This document shows positions 1-12,190 of a stretch of 64,000 bases of DNA, piece after piece (position 1 is the stretch's first letter; every line of letters begins with the position of its first letter). The notes under the pieces were generated by a model that did not search any database, had not been told where the DNA came from, and saw only the letters and a program-made list of their open reading frames with translations. The stretch lies in the NCBI GenBank assembly GCA_021464415.1, contig CM038466.1, positions 53,570,550 through 53,634,549 of the forward strand, read 5' to 3'. A program made the position numbers and the translations under genes. This stretch comes from Lonicera japonica (lineage: Eukaryota > Streptophyta > Magnoliopsida > Dipsacales > Caprifoliaceae).

Positions 1-184
1 AAAAAAGAGGTAAAAAATTTTATTCGCGGGAAAAAGGAGGCAAAAAAATTAGAGTCTTAAGTGACAAATTCTGGCATCTTTACCAGCGAGTTGACCCATT
101 TATTCACAGTGTGACGTAAATGGTGTCAAGTTTGTTAGTCGGTGGCAAGACCAGATCTAAAAGAGTCGGAATAGTGGAATGATG

Positions 185-673
185 GTAGTGGGTAGTGACA
201 TCATATACTATGGGATTCTGTAAGCAGTTGTCGAACTAAGGTATGCGGGAGGCATGTCAATTGTGTTGTTCAGGTGTAAGTGGTACAACACAGGTCCTAA
301 TGTTCCCGGTAACACAAAGTTTGATTGTGGTCTTTTATCTATAAACACTTGGACTAGTAGGTACGACGAGTTCCCATTTATTCTTGCCAAGATGGCAAGA
401 CAAGTGTTCTGTATAGATGATCTGTCGGCTGGTGTCAGTTGAAAACTCGTTAACATGATGTTTCACTGAGGTACATATAGTGAAAGCACACTATCAAGGG
501 ATGCAACCGCCAGTCATCTATATGAAGTAGACGAACCGTATCAAGAGGCTGATGCGAACTGTTTTCTGATATCTAGTTTATTTATCGAATTTAGTTCAGT
601 ACTACGAATAGATATTCCCGACGATGATGACAAGAATGAGGAATCCGACGTTGCAGAAGGGTTTAACAATTGA
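185..673 (+). pseudogene. DUF4216-like domain remnant of a CACTA element
   Basis: The frame starting at 254 contains MSIVLFRCKWYNT, followed by DEFPFILAKMARQVFCIDD near 370-425. This is the VLFRCKW...PFILA..A.QVFY pattern of the DUF4216 family found downstream of TNP2-type transposases. Upstream codons in another frame (about 185-250) read as the usual YYGIL..VVEL lead-in, so at least one frameshift is present. A degraded acidic tail follows and stops at 671-673. The function of DUF4216 is not established; the link to CACTA elements is known family association. The copy is too broken to be expressed as an intact protein. Confidence 0.7.
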
Positions 674-1737
674 CCTCTCTCTCTCACCTCCTTCATCTCC
701 ACGCTGCCCCTATTCCCCTGCCACCATTGACCTCTCTCTCTCACCTCCTCCATCTCCACGCTGCCCCCATTCTCCAGCCACCATGGACCTAGTATAATTT
801 TTACTCCTTCAATCTTAAAGGTAATACTCTATCTCTCTCTCATATCTTAAAAGTAATACTCTATCTCTCTCTCAAATTTTATTTAGAGTTAGTATAGTTT
901 ATTTACTATTTTTCATGTTATATTTAGATTATCTCTGTAAATCTGTCAAATCTGACCTTATTGTACTAAAACATTTATAACTCAGAAACTACAAGATGAA
1001 AATTAGAAATTCCACTTGGATAATAAAATAGACTCGTGGAGGAACAACATATCAGAAATTTATTGACATAGGACTTATAAATTTCTGTGTGTGAATTTTT
1101 GAAGATAAGAAAGTAATCTGCCCTCTGTACTGACAGCACTGTGTTTACTGTTTCAACAATTTATTTAGCTTCCTAAAACTAACTCAAAAATTATGAAATA
1201 AATCATAGAGTAATTTTAATGTGTTATTAATCTTCTGTGTAAATTTCGGAGTCTAATGTTATTTATTCTGATCTGGGTGATTTTTATAAAAACAGTGGAC
1301 TTGAAGGTTGTTAAAATCCCATAAACTATGGTAAATAAATATGATATAAAATATGTGAGAATATTTTTCTTCAATTTATTTTTCAGTTTCATTTGTCATG
1401 TTGAGAGGCGATGGAAGCGCGATAGAAAGCAAGCGATGAGGCGATGGAAGCGCGGGTACGAGATCTAGTATCGTCGATGATGGCGAATCTTCCTACGGGT
1501 GATGGTAGACCAAGAGAGGTTTAGTGATAGACTTGTTTATATATATATATATATATATTATTTTGCATATTTATATATCGACTTCTTTCTTTTCTCTATT
1601 GCTAGACTTATGGTATTTTTATTCTATACTTGAATTTTGGCTTGTACTCTTTGTACATTTTAATTTTGGCCTCTTTTTGTGTGATTTAATTGTGTGTGAA
1701 TGAATTGGTATCAAATTTATATTACAGGTTGATTTGT

Positions 1738-2313
1738 AGAAATTTTGTTGTGTCTCTTAAGATTAACACTGAAGCGACATACTTAACTTTGTATCTCTCC
1801 TAAGATCACAACTTAAGCGACATACATACATTTGTATGTCTCCTAAGATCACCACTTAAGCAACATACAAATATCATATGTTGCTTAAGTTGTATACTTA
1901 CGCGACATAAGCAATAGAGTATGTCTCCTAAGTGTACAACTTAGGAAACATACTATATTTTATGTGTCTCTTAAGTCTAACACTTAAGCGACTTACAAAT
2001 AGAGTATGTCGCTTAAGAGTTTTACTTAGGAGACATAAGCAATATAGTATGTCGCCTAAGTGTAACACTTAGGCGACATACTATATTGCTTATGTCTCCT
2101 AAGTAAAACTCTTAAGCGACATACTCTATTGCTTATGTCTCCTAAGTAAACCACTTAAGCGACATACTTTATTTATATGTCGCTTAAGATCTTAGGCCAC
2201 ACTACTTACAAGACACCACTTAGGCGACACAGGGTATGTCGCCTAAGGCTTGGGCGACATACATCAGCTCTTAGGAGACATAATTTGTATGTCTCCTAAG
2301 TGTCTGTTTCATG
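1738..2313. repeat. Subterminal repeat array of the CACTA element
   Basis: Roughly 20 copies of a 14-nt motif, CTTAAGCGACATAC or the variant CTTAGGAGACATAC, occur in both orientations, many as head-to-head pairs that form perfect or near-perfect hairpins (for example 1982-2170). Two variant classes alternate: C-G-A-C and G-A-G-A-C cores. Such arrays just inside CACTA termini are the known binding sites of the TNPA-like protein in En/Spm. The array ends immediately before the terminal inverted repeat. Confidence 0.8.
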
Positions 2314-2483
2314 TAGTGATTGTTCACAAAAGGTAATGTGTCTTGATGGTAAGATTCTTAAATTTCTTTAATTGGTTGTAGGATCAATTTTTTATTTAAT
2401 CATATTTCTTAAAATTAAATAATCTAGTTATTTGTAAGAGTGCCTTACACATTTCAAGTGAACACTAGTCGTAAGTTTTATTT

Positions 2484-3712
2484 TTTTGTGTGTTTATTAT
2501 ATAGAATAGATGGATACTAGACTTTCTTATCGATTTTCTATTTACATAAATCATAATTTATTTTTGTGATTGTTTTTATATTTGTCTCGTTTCTTATTAC
2601 ATATGTAGTTTTGTTTTTTTTAATAAAATATCGGCCTGTATTTGGCTTGCTACTTTTTATTTTTTTTTGTTTATATTTTAAACTTATCACTGTTTTGATA
2701 CATTATGTTATTTCCTAAAGACACTTGTTTTTCTTTTTTGTTACCTAACCAAACACTATATTTTTTTTTCAAACTTAAACAAAATATTAATGGAACCAAA
2801 AATTAGATCCAGAATGGGATATTCTAATTTTGAATTATGGACCGCGGATATTTAAACCTAATTAATTTATTGAATTTGGATTCTAAAGGCACCTTAGATA
2901 TAAACTACCTTATCACAGAGTGCTTGGAAAAAAATTATTGTCCAAAGTTTAAAACAAAGCATTTTAGGACAAACTTATACTAGAAAATTTATAGATACTT
3001 TTATTATATCTTTAAGTGTTCATTTGTTCTTTTATTTATTGTTTCTATTGCTATTTTTCATTTAGTAGTTACTCAATTCTAAAATCAAACTAGTAATTTG
3101 TCTCCAAGTAAAAAAGAAATGGTAGATGAAAATACAAAGTCTCAAAAATAGTAAAAATGAAAATAAAAAATATACTGCCAGAACTTTTGAGTCGAATTTT
3201 AACAAAATAAAATAAAAAATATTTAATATAGATATACTACGTGAAATCATAATGGATGTGAAGGGATTTATAGGATTTTGATTAATTTCCAAAACTTGAT
3301 AATTTGATTAATTCCCCTATTTTTTCACATATATAACTGCAATGGATTTGGTTAACTGGACTCTTTAAATTGCTGAAATTCGACCGCTCCATTGCTAGAA
3401 TTATAGTTTATCATACAAAAATATATATAAATAAAATTTATTATATTTAACAATCCATAAATAAATTTATAACTCAACATTAAATATTAATAATTTATAT
3501 CTTCAACTACCTTACCTATTAGTTTCCTCCAATTTTTACTATATAATATTTACGAACCATACCATGATAAGCCCACTTATTTTACTACATGTTTAATAAA
3601 CTTGATTTAAATAATCACATATAGTAAATTTTTGAGGTTGCTCAAGATTTTTAACCACTTATAAAGAGAAAGTCATGAGAAACAACATTAAAATAATCAT
3701 TCAAATTACATT
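2484..3712. repeat. Unidentified direct repeat, copy 1
   Basis: This stretch matches 5580-7216 over most of its length, beginning at TTTGTGTGTTTATTATATA and ending at ATGAGAAACAACATTAAAATA. It is AT-rich with no convincing coding potential. The second copy has extra internal sequence. Removing the solo LTR between the copies would leave only about 200 bp separating them, so this looks like an old tandem duplication or the two ends of an unrecognised element. Confidence 0.65.
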
Positions 3713-3802
3713 AGTTTTAATAAAATGTTAATTTGAGGAAATTTAAAAAATTAAAATAAATACCTGTTAATTTACATAAAAGGCAATGTCCCATCTTATA
3801 TC

Positions 3803-5460
3803 TGACGCAAATTAAATAACGCGCTTCGATATAGCCCAAGTGCAGGCACGTCAAGTTGTAATATAGTCTCGGAAGTCCGAGTGTCGAACCACAGGGATAA
3901 GTGAAAAGGGATGGAATGGATTACGGAATTAAAGTGTTTTCTGATTCTTGTAAGATGAAATGATTTGTAGAACAACGGAAATGTAAAACAGTTGTGAAAA
4001 TTAATAAGAAAGCACTAAGGTAGGTGGAGGTTAGTTACGATTTAAGAGACGGTGACCACTCGCTCATACAAAGATTACAACACAAGATTTCTCGAAATAT
4101 GGGGAATGTTGGTGTATCTCTCAATAGCAACGGGGTGCGACGCTAGGCGACTCATTCCCGAGTTGAAGCTATATCGAGAAAAGAGAAAACGACATTCCGC
4201 CAAAGACGAGTTATCATTCCTACCTCTTAGCTACGGGTGTGAAGCAAGGCAACCCATTCCCGATGAAGCTAATCCGATATAGATATGACAAACTCATCAT
4301 TAAAAAGATTTAACATAAAGCAAGTGTAGTAGTAATCTCATGATTAAAAGAATGAAAAATTATAAAGTGAATCCTAACAATGAAACGGAATAAAGTTTAT
4401 GGGATAAAATTAGTCAACTCATCATTTATCGCATATGGTAGAAAATAAAGAGTCTAAGTATCACATAAAGTGTAACAAGCACTCAATATATCAATAAATG
4501 AATCAAAGATAAGCTAAACAAATTTAAAATCCATCTATGGAGTTTTAAGAACTATTCATAATTTTCTTGAAGAGGGAAAAAACTCCATGGATGGGGGAAA
4601 GGGACTACAAGCTTTTTAGAACCATATGAATATGTTTATGCTCATAACAACCAAGAACTAAATATACAAGGCATATAAAGTCTTACTTAATATGAAAATA
4701 CCTAGAAAGCTTGAAATAAGGAAGATATGATGAAGAAGAAGAAGATTCACAAATATTATTTATCAAACTTTAAATATGGATAGAGCCATTAATCACCAAA
4801 AATCATATCACAATCAACCTCCGTAACCTAGTAATAGACTACTCCATAATAGATGCAAGAACAAATATCATAGAAGAAGAAATCATTCTTACAAATTAAG
4901 CACTACAATGGAGAAATGAAGAACAATCAACAAGTGAGCTCCCCTCTCTCTCTAGAACTCTAGATGTGTGTAAAAACTAGATAATATCTCCTTTTTAAGG
5001 TAAAAGAAATATATAATTAACAGGTAGAAAAATATCTAACTATCTAAAATAGTTGAACCACTAAAATAGCCCATTTTGGGTGTGAAATGGCCAAGTTGCC
5101 AGGGCCCATGATCGATCATGGCCAACCCATGAACGATCATGGTGGGTCTTCTGCCTGAATGCCATTTTGTACCATGATCGATCATGGCTAACCCATGATT
5201 GATCATTCTTCTGGGAAATTCCTCAGATCAGCATTTTGCGAGCTTTTCACTAGCGCTGATCAATCATTCGAAGGCCATTGCATCCTAATGCCTATAAACA
5301 CATAGAAAACACAACAAAAGCACACCTAGCGGGACGATGTTAGATACAAAATCGCCAAGCCACTAATCTCGAGATAAGTGGATAATTAGGCAGAGTTAAA
5401 GCAACAAACGCGACATGCGACTCTGAAAAGAGCTTAGCATGACAATATATGCGTTTTATA
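3803..5460 (-). mobile_element. Solo LTR of the Athila-like family (B)
   Basis: The sequence is the inverse complement of the LTRs at 8601-10250 and 17673-19309, sharing the segment around TAGTCTCGGAAGTCCGAGTG and the ATGATCGATCATGG palindromes (about 5108-5210). It is flanked by a perfect 5-bp duplication, ATATC at 3798-3802 and 5461-5465. No internal retrotransposon sequence adjoins either side, so the internal region was lost by LTR-LTR recombination. The LTR start (right end on the plus strand) has decayed from GCGTTTATCA to GCGTTTTATA. Confidence 0.85.
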
Positions 5461-5579
5461 ATATCTTATCAAATCTTCAAAAAATTCCCAACGCTAAAAA
5501 GATTAGAATAGACTTAAACATATGTAAAAAATATATAAATATATAGTCAGAGGACATTCACTGAAATCTCGTGTAAACC

Positions 5580-7216
5580 TTTTTTGTGTGTTTATTATAT
5601 AAAATTAGATTGACCGACATATCAATTGAATTCTACAAAACCGTGTATGAGATTTCATTCATACGATTCTCGTTTAATTTTTTCGAAGTCATTTGACCTC
5701 ATCGATTTTCTATTATGCATAAACTATAATTTATTGTTGTGATTGTTTTATATTTGTCTCATGTCTTTATATATATATAGTTTTCTTTTCTTAAAAATAT
5801 TGGCCTGCACGTGCTTTGATTGCTACTCTTTTTTTTTTCTCCTTTTATTTTAAACTTATCACTGTTTAGATGCATGATGTTATTTCTTGAAGACACTTGT
5901 TTTTCATTTTTGTTACCTAATCAAACTTTATATTTATTTTTTTTTTGAACTTTTTAAAAATATTAATGGAAACAAAAATTTAGGTCCGGAATTTGGATAT
6001 TCTAGTTTTGAATTATGGACCGCAGATATTTAAACCTAATTAATTTATTGAATTTGGATTGTAAAGGCACCTCAGATACACTACTTTATCCCAAATTGCT
6101 TGGAAAAAAAATTTATTTTCCAAATTTTAAAACAAAGCATTTTAGAAAAAACTTATAACTAGGAAATTTATAGATACTTTTTATTATCTGTTTAAATGTT
6201 CATTTGTTCTTTTATTTATTGTTCCTATTGCTATTTTTATCATTTATTAGTTACTCAACCCTAAAATATCAAACCAGTAATTTCTCTCACAAATGTAATG
6301 ATAATAATGGTATGTACAATCGGGGCATATATAGGGAAGATGGTGAATTATATGACATCCAAAAATATCGAATATTTATTTACGACTTGTTTGTAAATTA
6401 AATATAGGTACTACATCATCGAAGACTATTACAGTAATTAAAAAAGAGCATGGTTCATAATTAATTTTTTAACTAGTTTTTTATTTCTTATTTCTCATTT
6501 TTGTTCATATATAATTACAATATCTAATAATTGTTAGAATATGAACGGAAATGAATTTAACTATCAATTTAAATTTAACGCCAAAAAAAAGGAAAAAAAA
6601 TATGATGGATGGAATAAAAAGTGTCAAAATAGTAAAAAAATAAATAAATAAAAAATTGAATAAAACGTCATCACCTTTTAAAGTCCACTCCTAAATTACT
6701 TAAGCATCATTGAATTTAAAAAAATAAATAAATAAATTATCCAATAGTTATACTATTTGAGTATTTATTAATTCACTTGAGACTTAATATTCTTCGTGGT
6801 TTTGATTAATTCCCGACAAAGCGAACGCTTTTTCATAACAATAAGCTTTAACCTAGAGAAATTGGATAACCGAACTCCTTAAATTGCTATAGCTCACCGT
6901 CAATTGCTGGAGTTGTAGTTTATTATATAAATAAAATAAAATTTATTTTATTTTAACAATTCATAAATAAATCTATAGATAAATCTTAAATATTAATAAT
7001 TTATTTATTCAACTACTTTATTTATTTAGTTTCCTCCAAATTTTTATGTATAATATTTACAAACCTTACCATGATAACCCGAGTTATTTTACTATATGTT
7101 TAATAAACTTGATTTAAATGATCACACATAATAAATTTTTGAGGCTGCCCAAGACTTGACCGCTTTTAATGAAGAAAGTCATGAGAAACAACATTAAAAT
7201 AATTATTCAAATTACA
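5580..7216. repeat. Unidentified direct repeat, copy 2
   Basis: Second copy of the repeat at 2484-3712, same orientation, longer by internal insertions (for example around 5625-5690 and 6290-6480). No recognisable protein or RNA gene was seen in either copy. The short reading frame at 6204-6401 is not conserved as a frame in copy 1. Confidence 0.6.
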
Positions 7217-8217
7217 TGCGAAAACTATTATATATTAATAAAAAGAATGAATTCTTGTATAAGAACATGAGTCATATTTAATGCATATTGGTTATTTTTT
7301 TTTAAATATGAGTACTTAACATATGTTTTTAGAGTATACGTTTAACATAACCTAGTCTAATATATATCTAATAAATATAGACAGCAAAATGTTATCTTTT
7401 GTGTAGGTTTGACACAAGACGATTATTAATTGCTCTTTGTTTTCTCTCTCAATAATTGTTTGGGTTTCTTTTTGATCTAGTCTCTTAATTTGATACTTTA
7501 TATGTTTTTACTCTTTCTCATTTTTACTCCTCTTTTTCCCTCCCATTAATTATTTCCATTTCTCTTTTCTTGAAATGCTTATATCATTAAATCTTAAAAC
7601 ACATATTAGATCGCAATTTTTTAAACAATTAAATCTCGTATCATTCCTTCATGTTTGTTTAATATTATTTATTAATTTCCCCTATCTTTATGAAAGCGAA
7701 TACACAACTTCTTTCAATCTAATTTACTCAATTAATTATTTTATCTCTCATCTCACCTCCTTCCTTCTACTCCTCTCACCTCCTTCCTTCTACTCCGGTC
7801 CTTCTATCTCAAAGTTTCTCTCACACTCTCCCCCAATAAAAATAAAATTTTAATTTACAATTCATCAAATTGCTGAGCTTTATAAATTTTACTTAAAGGT
7901 TGCAATAAGAAAAAAAATAAGGTTTTTACACTTTGAAAAGCTAGGGTTTCAAAGGATTTTGCACACCGTGGTAAATAGAATTTTACATGTTTTGTCTTCT
8001 ATTCTCTATTAATTTTCGATACTCTCACATAAATTTTTTAATATTTTTCACTTTTCGTTTTTATCAATGATCTCAATGAATTTAGATGTAAAGTATAACA
8101 GATACTAAGAGATGCTGTGATGTATGTGAAAATATTATTCATATCACTAGACATTAATTGCCGGTAAAGTGAAAGTTTTTGATGTTCTTTTGTGCAATGT
8201 TTGCCTCTGTTTTGTTA
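7217..8217. other. AT-rich intergenic stretch, no gene recognised
   Basis: No conserved coding motif, repeat family or RNA gene could be identified. The CT-rich tract near 7500-7830 opens a 92-codon frame of low-complexity composition, which is not convincing as a gene. Confidence 0.4.
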
Positions 8218-8600
8218 GGGGGTTTTTTATTCAATTTAGATTTTGAAAGATTGTAACTGAATTTTTAAAATTCATGGATTCTTTTAAGTCCATAGATTAT
8301 TTTAAATCCTTATAGAATCTGACAGATTTTAATGCATGGATTATTTTGGATTTATTTAGATATTAATAAGTCTATCAAAAATCAAAAATCAAAAAATAAA
8401 ATAAATTAATTGCAAGTTTAAAGTAACATTATTAAAAATGTAAAGAAAAGATAACTAACAAAATACATTATAAAAATTCATACTACTATATTCAAACATT
8501 ATTATGATTATCGTAACCCTCTTCATTCTCATTGGTGTCCTCTTACTTCCCATTCTCATTATTTTATGGCCACATATTTACTTAAAAAATTCAAGGCGAT

Positions 8601-10250
8601 TGATAAACGCATAATATTGTCATGCATAAGCTCTTTCCCAGAGTCGCATGACGCGTTTGTTGCTTTAATTATGCCTAATTATCCACTTATCTCGAGATTA
8701 GTGTCTTGGCGAGTTTTGTATCTAACATCGTCCCGCTAGGTGTGCTTTTGTTGTGTTTCTATGTGTTTATAGGCATAGGATGCAATGGCCTTCGAATGAT
8801 TGATCAAGCGCTAGCCAAAAGCTACAAAAGTGCTGATTTAGAGAATTTCCAGAAGCATGATCGATCATGGAATCCCATGATCGATCATGGTGCAAATAAT
8901 ATTCAGGCAGAAGACCCCATGATCGATCATGGGTTGGCCATGATCGATCATGGCCCTGGCAACTTGGCCATTTCACACCCAAAATGGGCTATTTTAGTGG
9001 TTCAAGCTATTTTAGATATTTAGTTAGATATTTTTCTACCTTTTAATATATATATTATTTCTTTTACATAGGAAGGAAATTATCTAGTTTTTAACACACT
9101 TAGAGTTGTAGAGAGAGAGGAGAGCTCATTGTGGTGTTGTTCTTCATTTCTCTTGTAAGTTTTTAATTTGTAAGAATGATTTCTTCTTCTATAATATTTG
9201 TTCTTGCATCTATTATGGAGTAGTCTATTACTAAGGTTACGGAGGTTGTTTGCGATATAATATTCGGTGATTTATGGCCCAATCCATGTTTAAAGATTGA
9301 GAAATAGTTGTAAATCCTTTTCTTCTTCATTTCCTCCATTGTTACAAGCTTTCTAGGTATATTCATAATAAAGTAAGACTTTATATGCCTTGTATATTTA
9401 GTGCTTGGTTGTTAATGAGCATACAACATATTCATATGGTTCTAGAAAGCTTGTAGTCTTTTCCCCATCCATCCATGGAGTTTTCCCTCTTCATAGAAAT
9501 TATGAATAGCTCTCAAAAATCCATAGATGGATTTTAAATTTGTTTAGCTTATCTTTGATTCATTTATTGATATATTGAGTGCTTCTTACACTTTATGTGA
9601 TACTTAGACTCTTTATTTTCTACCATATGTGATAAACGATGAGTTGACAAATTTATCCCATAATCTTCATTCCGATTCATTGTTAGGATTCACTTTTTAA
9701 TTTTCATTCTTTAAATCATGAGATTACCACACTTTCTTGATGTTAAATCTTTTTATGATGAGTTTGTCATATCTATCTCGGATTAGCTTCATCGGGAATG
9801 GGTTGCCTTGCTTCACACCCGTAGCTAAGAGGTAGGAATGATAACCTCGCCTTTGGTGGTATGTCGTTTGTCTCTCTCTTGATATAGCTTCAATTCGGGA
9901 ATGAGTCGCCTAGCGTCGCACCCTTTGCTATTGAGAGATACACCAACATTCCCCATTTCTCGAGAATCCTTGTGTTCTAATCTTTGTATGAGCTAATGAT
10001 CACCGTTTCTTAAATCGTCGCTAACCTCCACCTACCTTAGTGCTTTCTTATTAATTTTCACAACTGTTTTACATTTTCGTTGTTCTACAACCATTTCAAT
10101 TTACAAGAATCAGAAAACCATTTAATCCGTAATCCATTCCATTCCTTTTCACTTATCCCTGTGGTTCGACACTCGGACTTCCGAGACTATATTACAACTT
10201 GACGTGCCTGCACTTGGGCTCTATCGCAACGCGCTAATTCGGCTGCGTCA
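8601..10250 (+). repeat. 5' LTR of element A
   Basis: TGATAAACGC...GGCTGCGTCA, 1650 bp. It contains four ATGATCGATCATGG palindromes (about 8868-8960). The 3' portion carries the family-conserved segment with CTCGGACTTCCGAGACTATA. It differs from the 3' LTR at a dozen or so visible sites, several of them small indels. Confidence 0.92.
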
Positions 10251-10256
10251 AGTTTT

Positions 10257-10274
10257 TGGCGCCGTTGCCGGGGA
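10257..10274 (+). other. Primer binding site of element A (tRNA-Asp type)
   Basis: TGGCGCCGTTGCCGGGGA lies six bases after the 5' LTR. It is the 18-nt complement expected for the 3' end of plant tRNA-Asp and is typical of Athila elements. Confidence 0.88.
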
Positions 10275-10405
10275 ATAAGGCAAAAAGGCGAATTTCGGGT
10301 TTTGTACAAAACCCTTCTGTAAGTATTTCTCTCCATTTAATTAATTTATTTTTCTCCCTTATTTTTGTTTGATTTTGTAGAATTCCCGAGGAGCGATTCG
10401 AATCG

Positions 10406-12190
10406 TTGTCCAAGCTCATGCAAGGGCGACTGTTTGTGGACATTCGAATTAGCCCTCCCACATCTCCAAGAATGGCAAACCAAGGTAGAAACGAGGATCT
10501 CGAGAGCGATAATGAAGGGGAAGGGGCCAACAATGTTCCTCCTGTTAGGACCATGAGAGACTACCTTCAACCGCCTCGGGCAACTTCAAACTCATGCATC
10601 GTGCTTCCTGCTGGTCAAGCCGGAGCGTTCTCTTTCAAACCGGGTATGCTTCAACATATCCCTTCTTTTCATGGTATGGAGTCGGAAAACCCATACTTGC
10701 ACTTGAAAGACTTTGAAGAAGTCTGCTCCACATTTCGTGAGGCAAATATTAATGAGGATGTCATGCGTTTTAAAGCTCTTTCCTTTCTCCCTAAAAGACA
10801 AAGGAAAAATTTGGTTAAATGCTCAAAGACCGCAATCAATTCGGTCTTGGCAAGAGCTTCAAGCGGAATTTCTAAAAAAATTCTTCCCCGTTCATAGAAC
10901 CAATGCTTTAAGAAGGGCGATATCGAATTTTTCACCAAAAGAACATGAAAGCTTTTATAAATGTTGGGATAGATACAAGGACCTTTTAAACGCATGCCCT
11001 CACCATGGTCACGAAACGTGGAGCCTTGTTAGTTTTTTCTATGAATCTCTCACCCCTGAGATGCGTACGTTTGTTGAGACCATGTGTAATGGTCAATTCT
11101 TGAGTAAGAATCCCGAGGAGGCTTTATTGTATTTTGATGAATTAGCGGAAGGTGCTCAAAATTGGAACACCTATTCCGAGGAACCCAAAGCCAAAACTCT
11201 AGGAAGGGGTGGGTTGTACCAAGTGTCCAATGAGGATGACATGGGGGCAAGGTTATTTCAATTGTCTAAGAAGGTAGAGGCAATGGAAGCAAGTAAGCTT
11301 AAGGAGGTCAATGTAGTATCCTCGAGTCAGTTGTGTGTCATTTGCGAAAATTCAGGACACACTACCGAGGATTGTCCTACCATTCCCGCTTTTCGGGAAG
11401 TCCTCAAAGATCCCGCCCAAGTCAATGTTTTGCACCAGTACAACCAAAATAGCAACCAAAATCGTAACCAAAATGATCCTTACTCTCAAAGGTACAATGA
11501 GGGATGGAAGAATCACCCCAATTTCAGTTGGGAGGAAATCAAAGTCAGAACCACAACCAATATCATCAGAACCAAAGGCAACAACAACCTCAAAACTCTT
11601 TTGTTCCACCTCAAAATCAAAACCCCAACCAAAACTTGGAAGCTTTGTTAAGGTCATTTGTGGACAAAACGGATCGTGATGTAGGTGAGTTAAAAACTCA
11701 AATGTCTAAACTCACCACCGCCCTAACTACTCAAGAGAAGGGAAAATTCCCCTCTCAACCTTTAGTTAATCCTAGAGGGCAAGTTCAAGTCATAGAGGGA
11801 GGAGAGTCTAGCACCAAGATAGAAGAACTCAAGTCCGTCACGATCCTGAGAAGTGGGAAGGAGGTAGACAAGACTATTGTTCCTAAAACCCCCAAGGTGG
11901 CGGACATAGTTAAATCTACTATTGTTGAGGAGTCGGAGGTTGAAAAAGTTGTGAGTGAAGAAAAGAAGATAGAGGAAGAAAGACAAGGGAATGAGGATCT
12001 TGAAAAGATCAAAAATGGGATCAAAGTCCCATTTCCGGAGAGATTAAACCAACCATCCAAATCTAACACAGAGATCTTGGATGTCTTTAGGCAAGTGAAA
12101 ATCAACATTCCATTGCTTGACGCGGTCAAGCAAATACCTTCGTATGCTAAGTTCCTCAAGGACTTATGTACTACCAAACGAAGGTTGAAT
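10406..12190 (+). pseudogene. Athila-type gag, frameshifted
   Basis: Encodes the capsid/nucleocapsid polyprotein that packages retrotransposon RNA. The frame begins at 10406 (MSKLMQGRLFVDIRIS). The retrotransposon gag core runs through about 10700-11200 (FHGMESENPYLHLKDFEEVC, then SWQELQAEFLKKFFP). A CX2CX4HX4C zinc knuckle, CVICENSGHTTEDC, lies at about 11335-11376, and an Asn/Gln-rich linker follows. Comparison with the homologous frame in element C places one base gained near 10770 and one G lost near 11531, so three frames must be combined. The frames merge into the protease region without a stop, as is usual for a gag-pol polyprotein. Confidence 0.88.

Larger units (their letters stand above)
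1..2318 (+). mobile_element. CACTA (En/Spm) DNA transposon, 3' portion
   Basis: The right end reads ...CATGTAGTG at 2310-2318, the inverse complement of the CACTA terminus (CACTACATGAAAC). It is preceded by a dense array of short subterminal repeats in both orientations (1738-2313), the usual transposase-binding architecture of CACTA elements. Near the left edge there is a DUF4216-like coding remnant, a domain found with TNP2-type CACTA transposases. The 5' end and the transposase lie outside the window. The 3-bp target duplication would be ATT after 2318, but the left copy is not visible. Between 680 and 870 are short imperfect tandem duplications of CT-rich sequence. Confidence 0.85.

Noticed and set aside
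1738..2313. Short regularly recurring motifs considered as a CRISPR or rRNA spacer array
   Set aside because: Both orientations alternate and the array abuts a CACTA terminus, so transposon subterminal repeats explain it.
8706..9023. A 105-codon frame (MASFVSNIVPLGVLLLCFYV...) repeated identically at 17778-18095
   Set aside because: It lies inside both LTRs of element A and is identical only because the LTRs are. Its second half is the translation of the palindromes (MIDHG), and other family LTRs do not preserve it.
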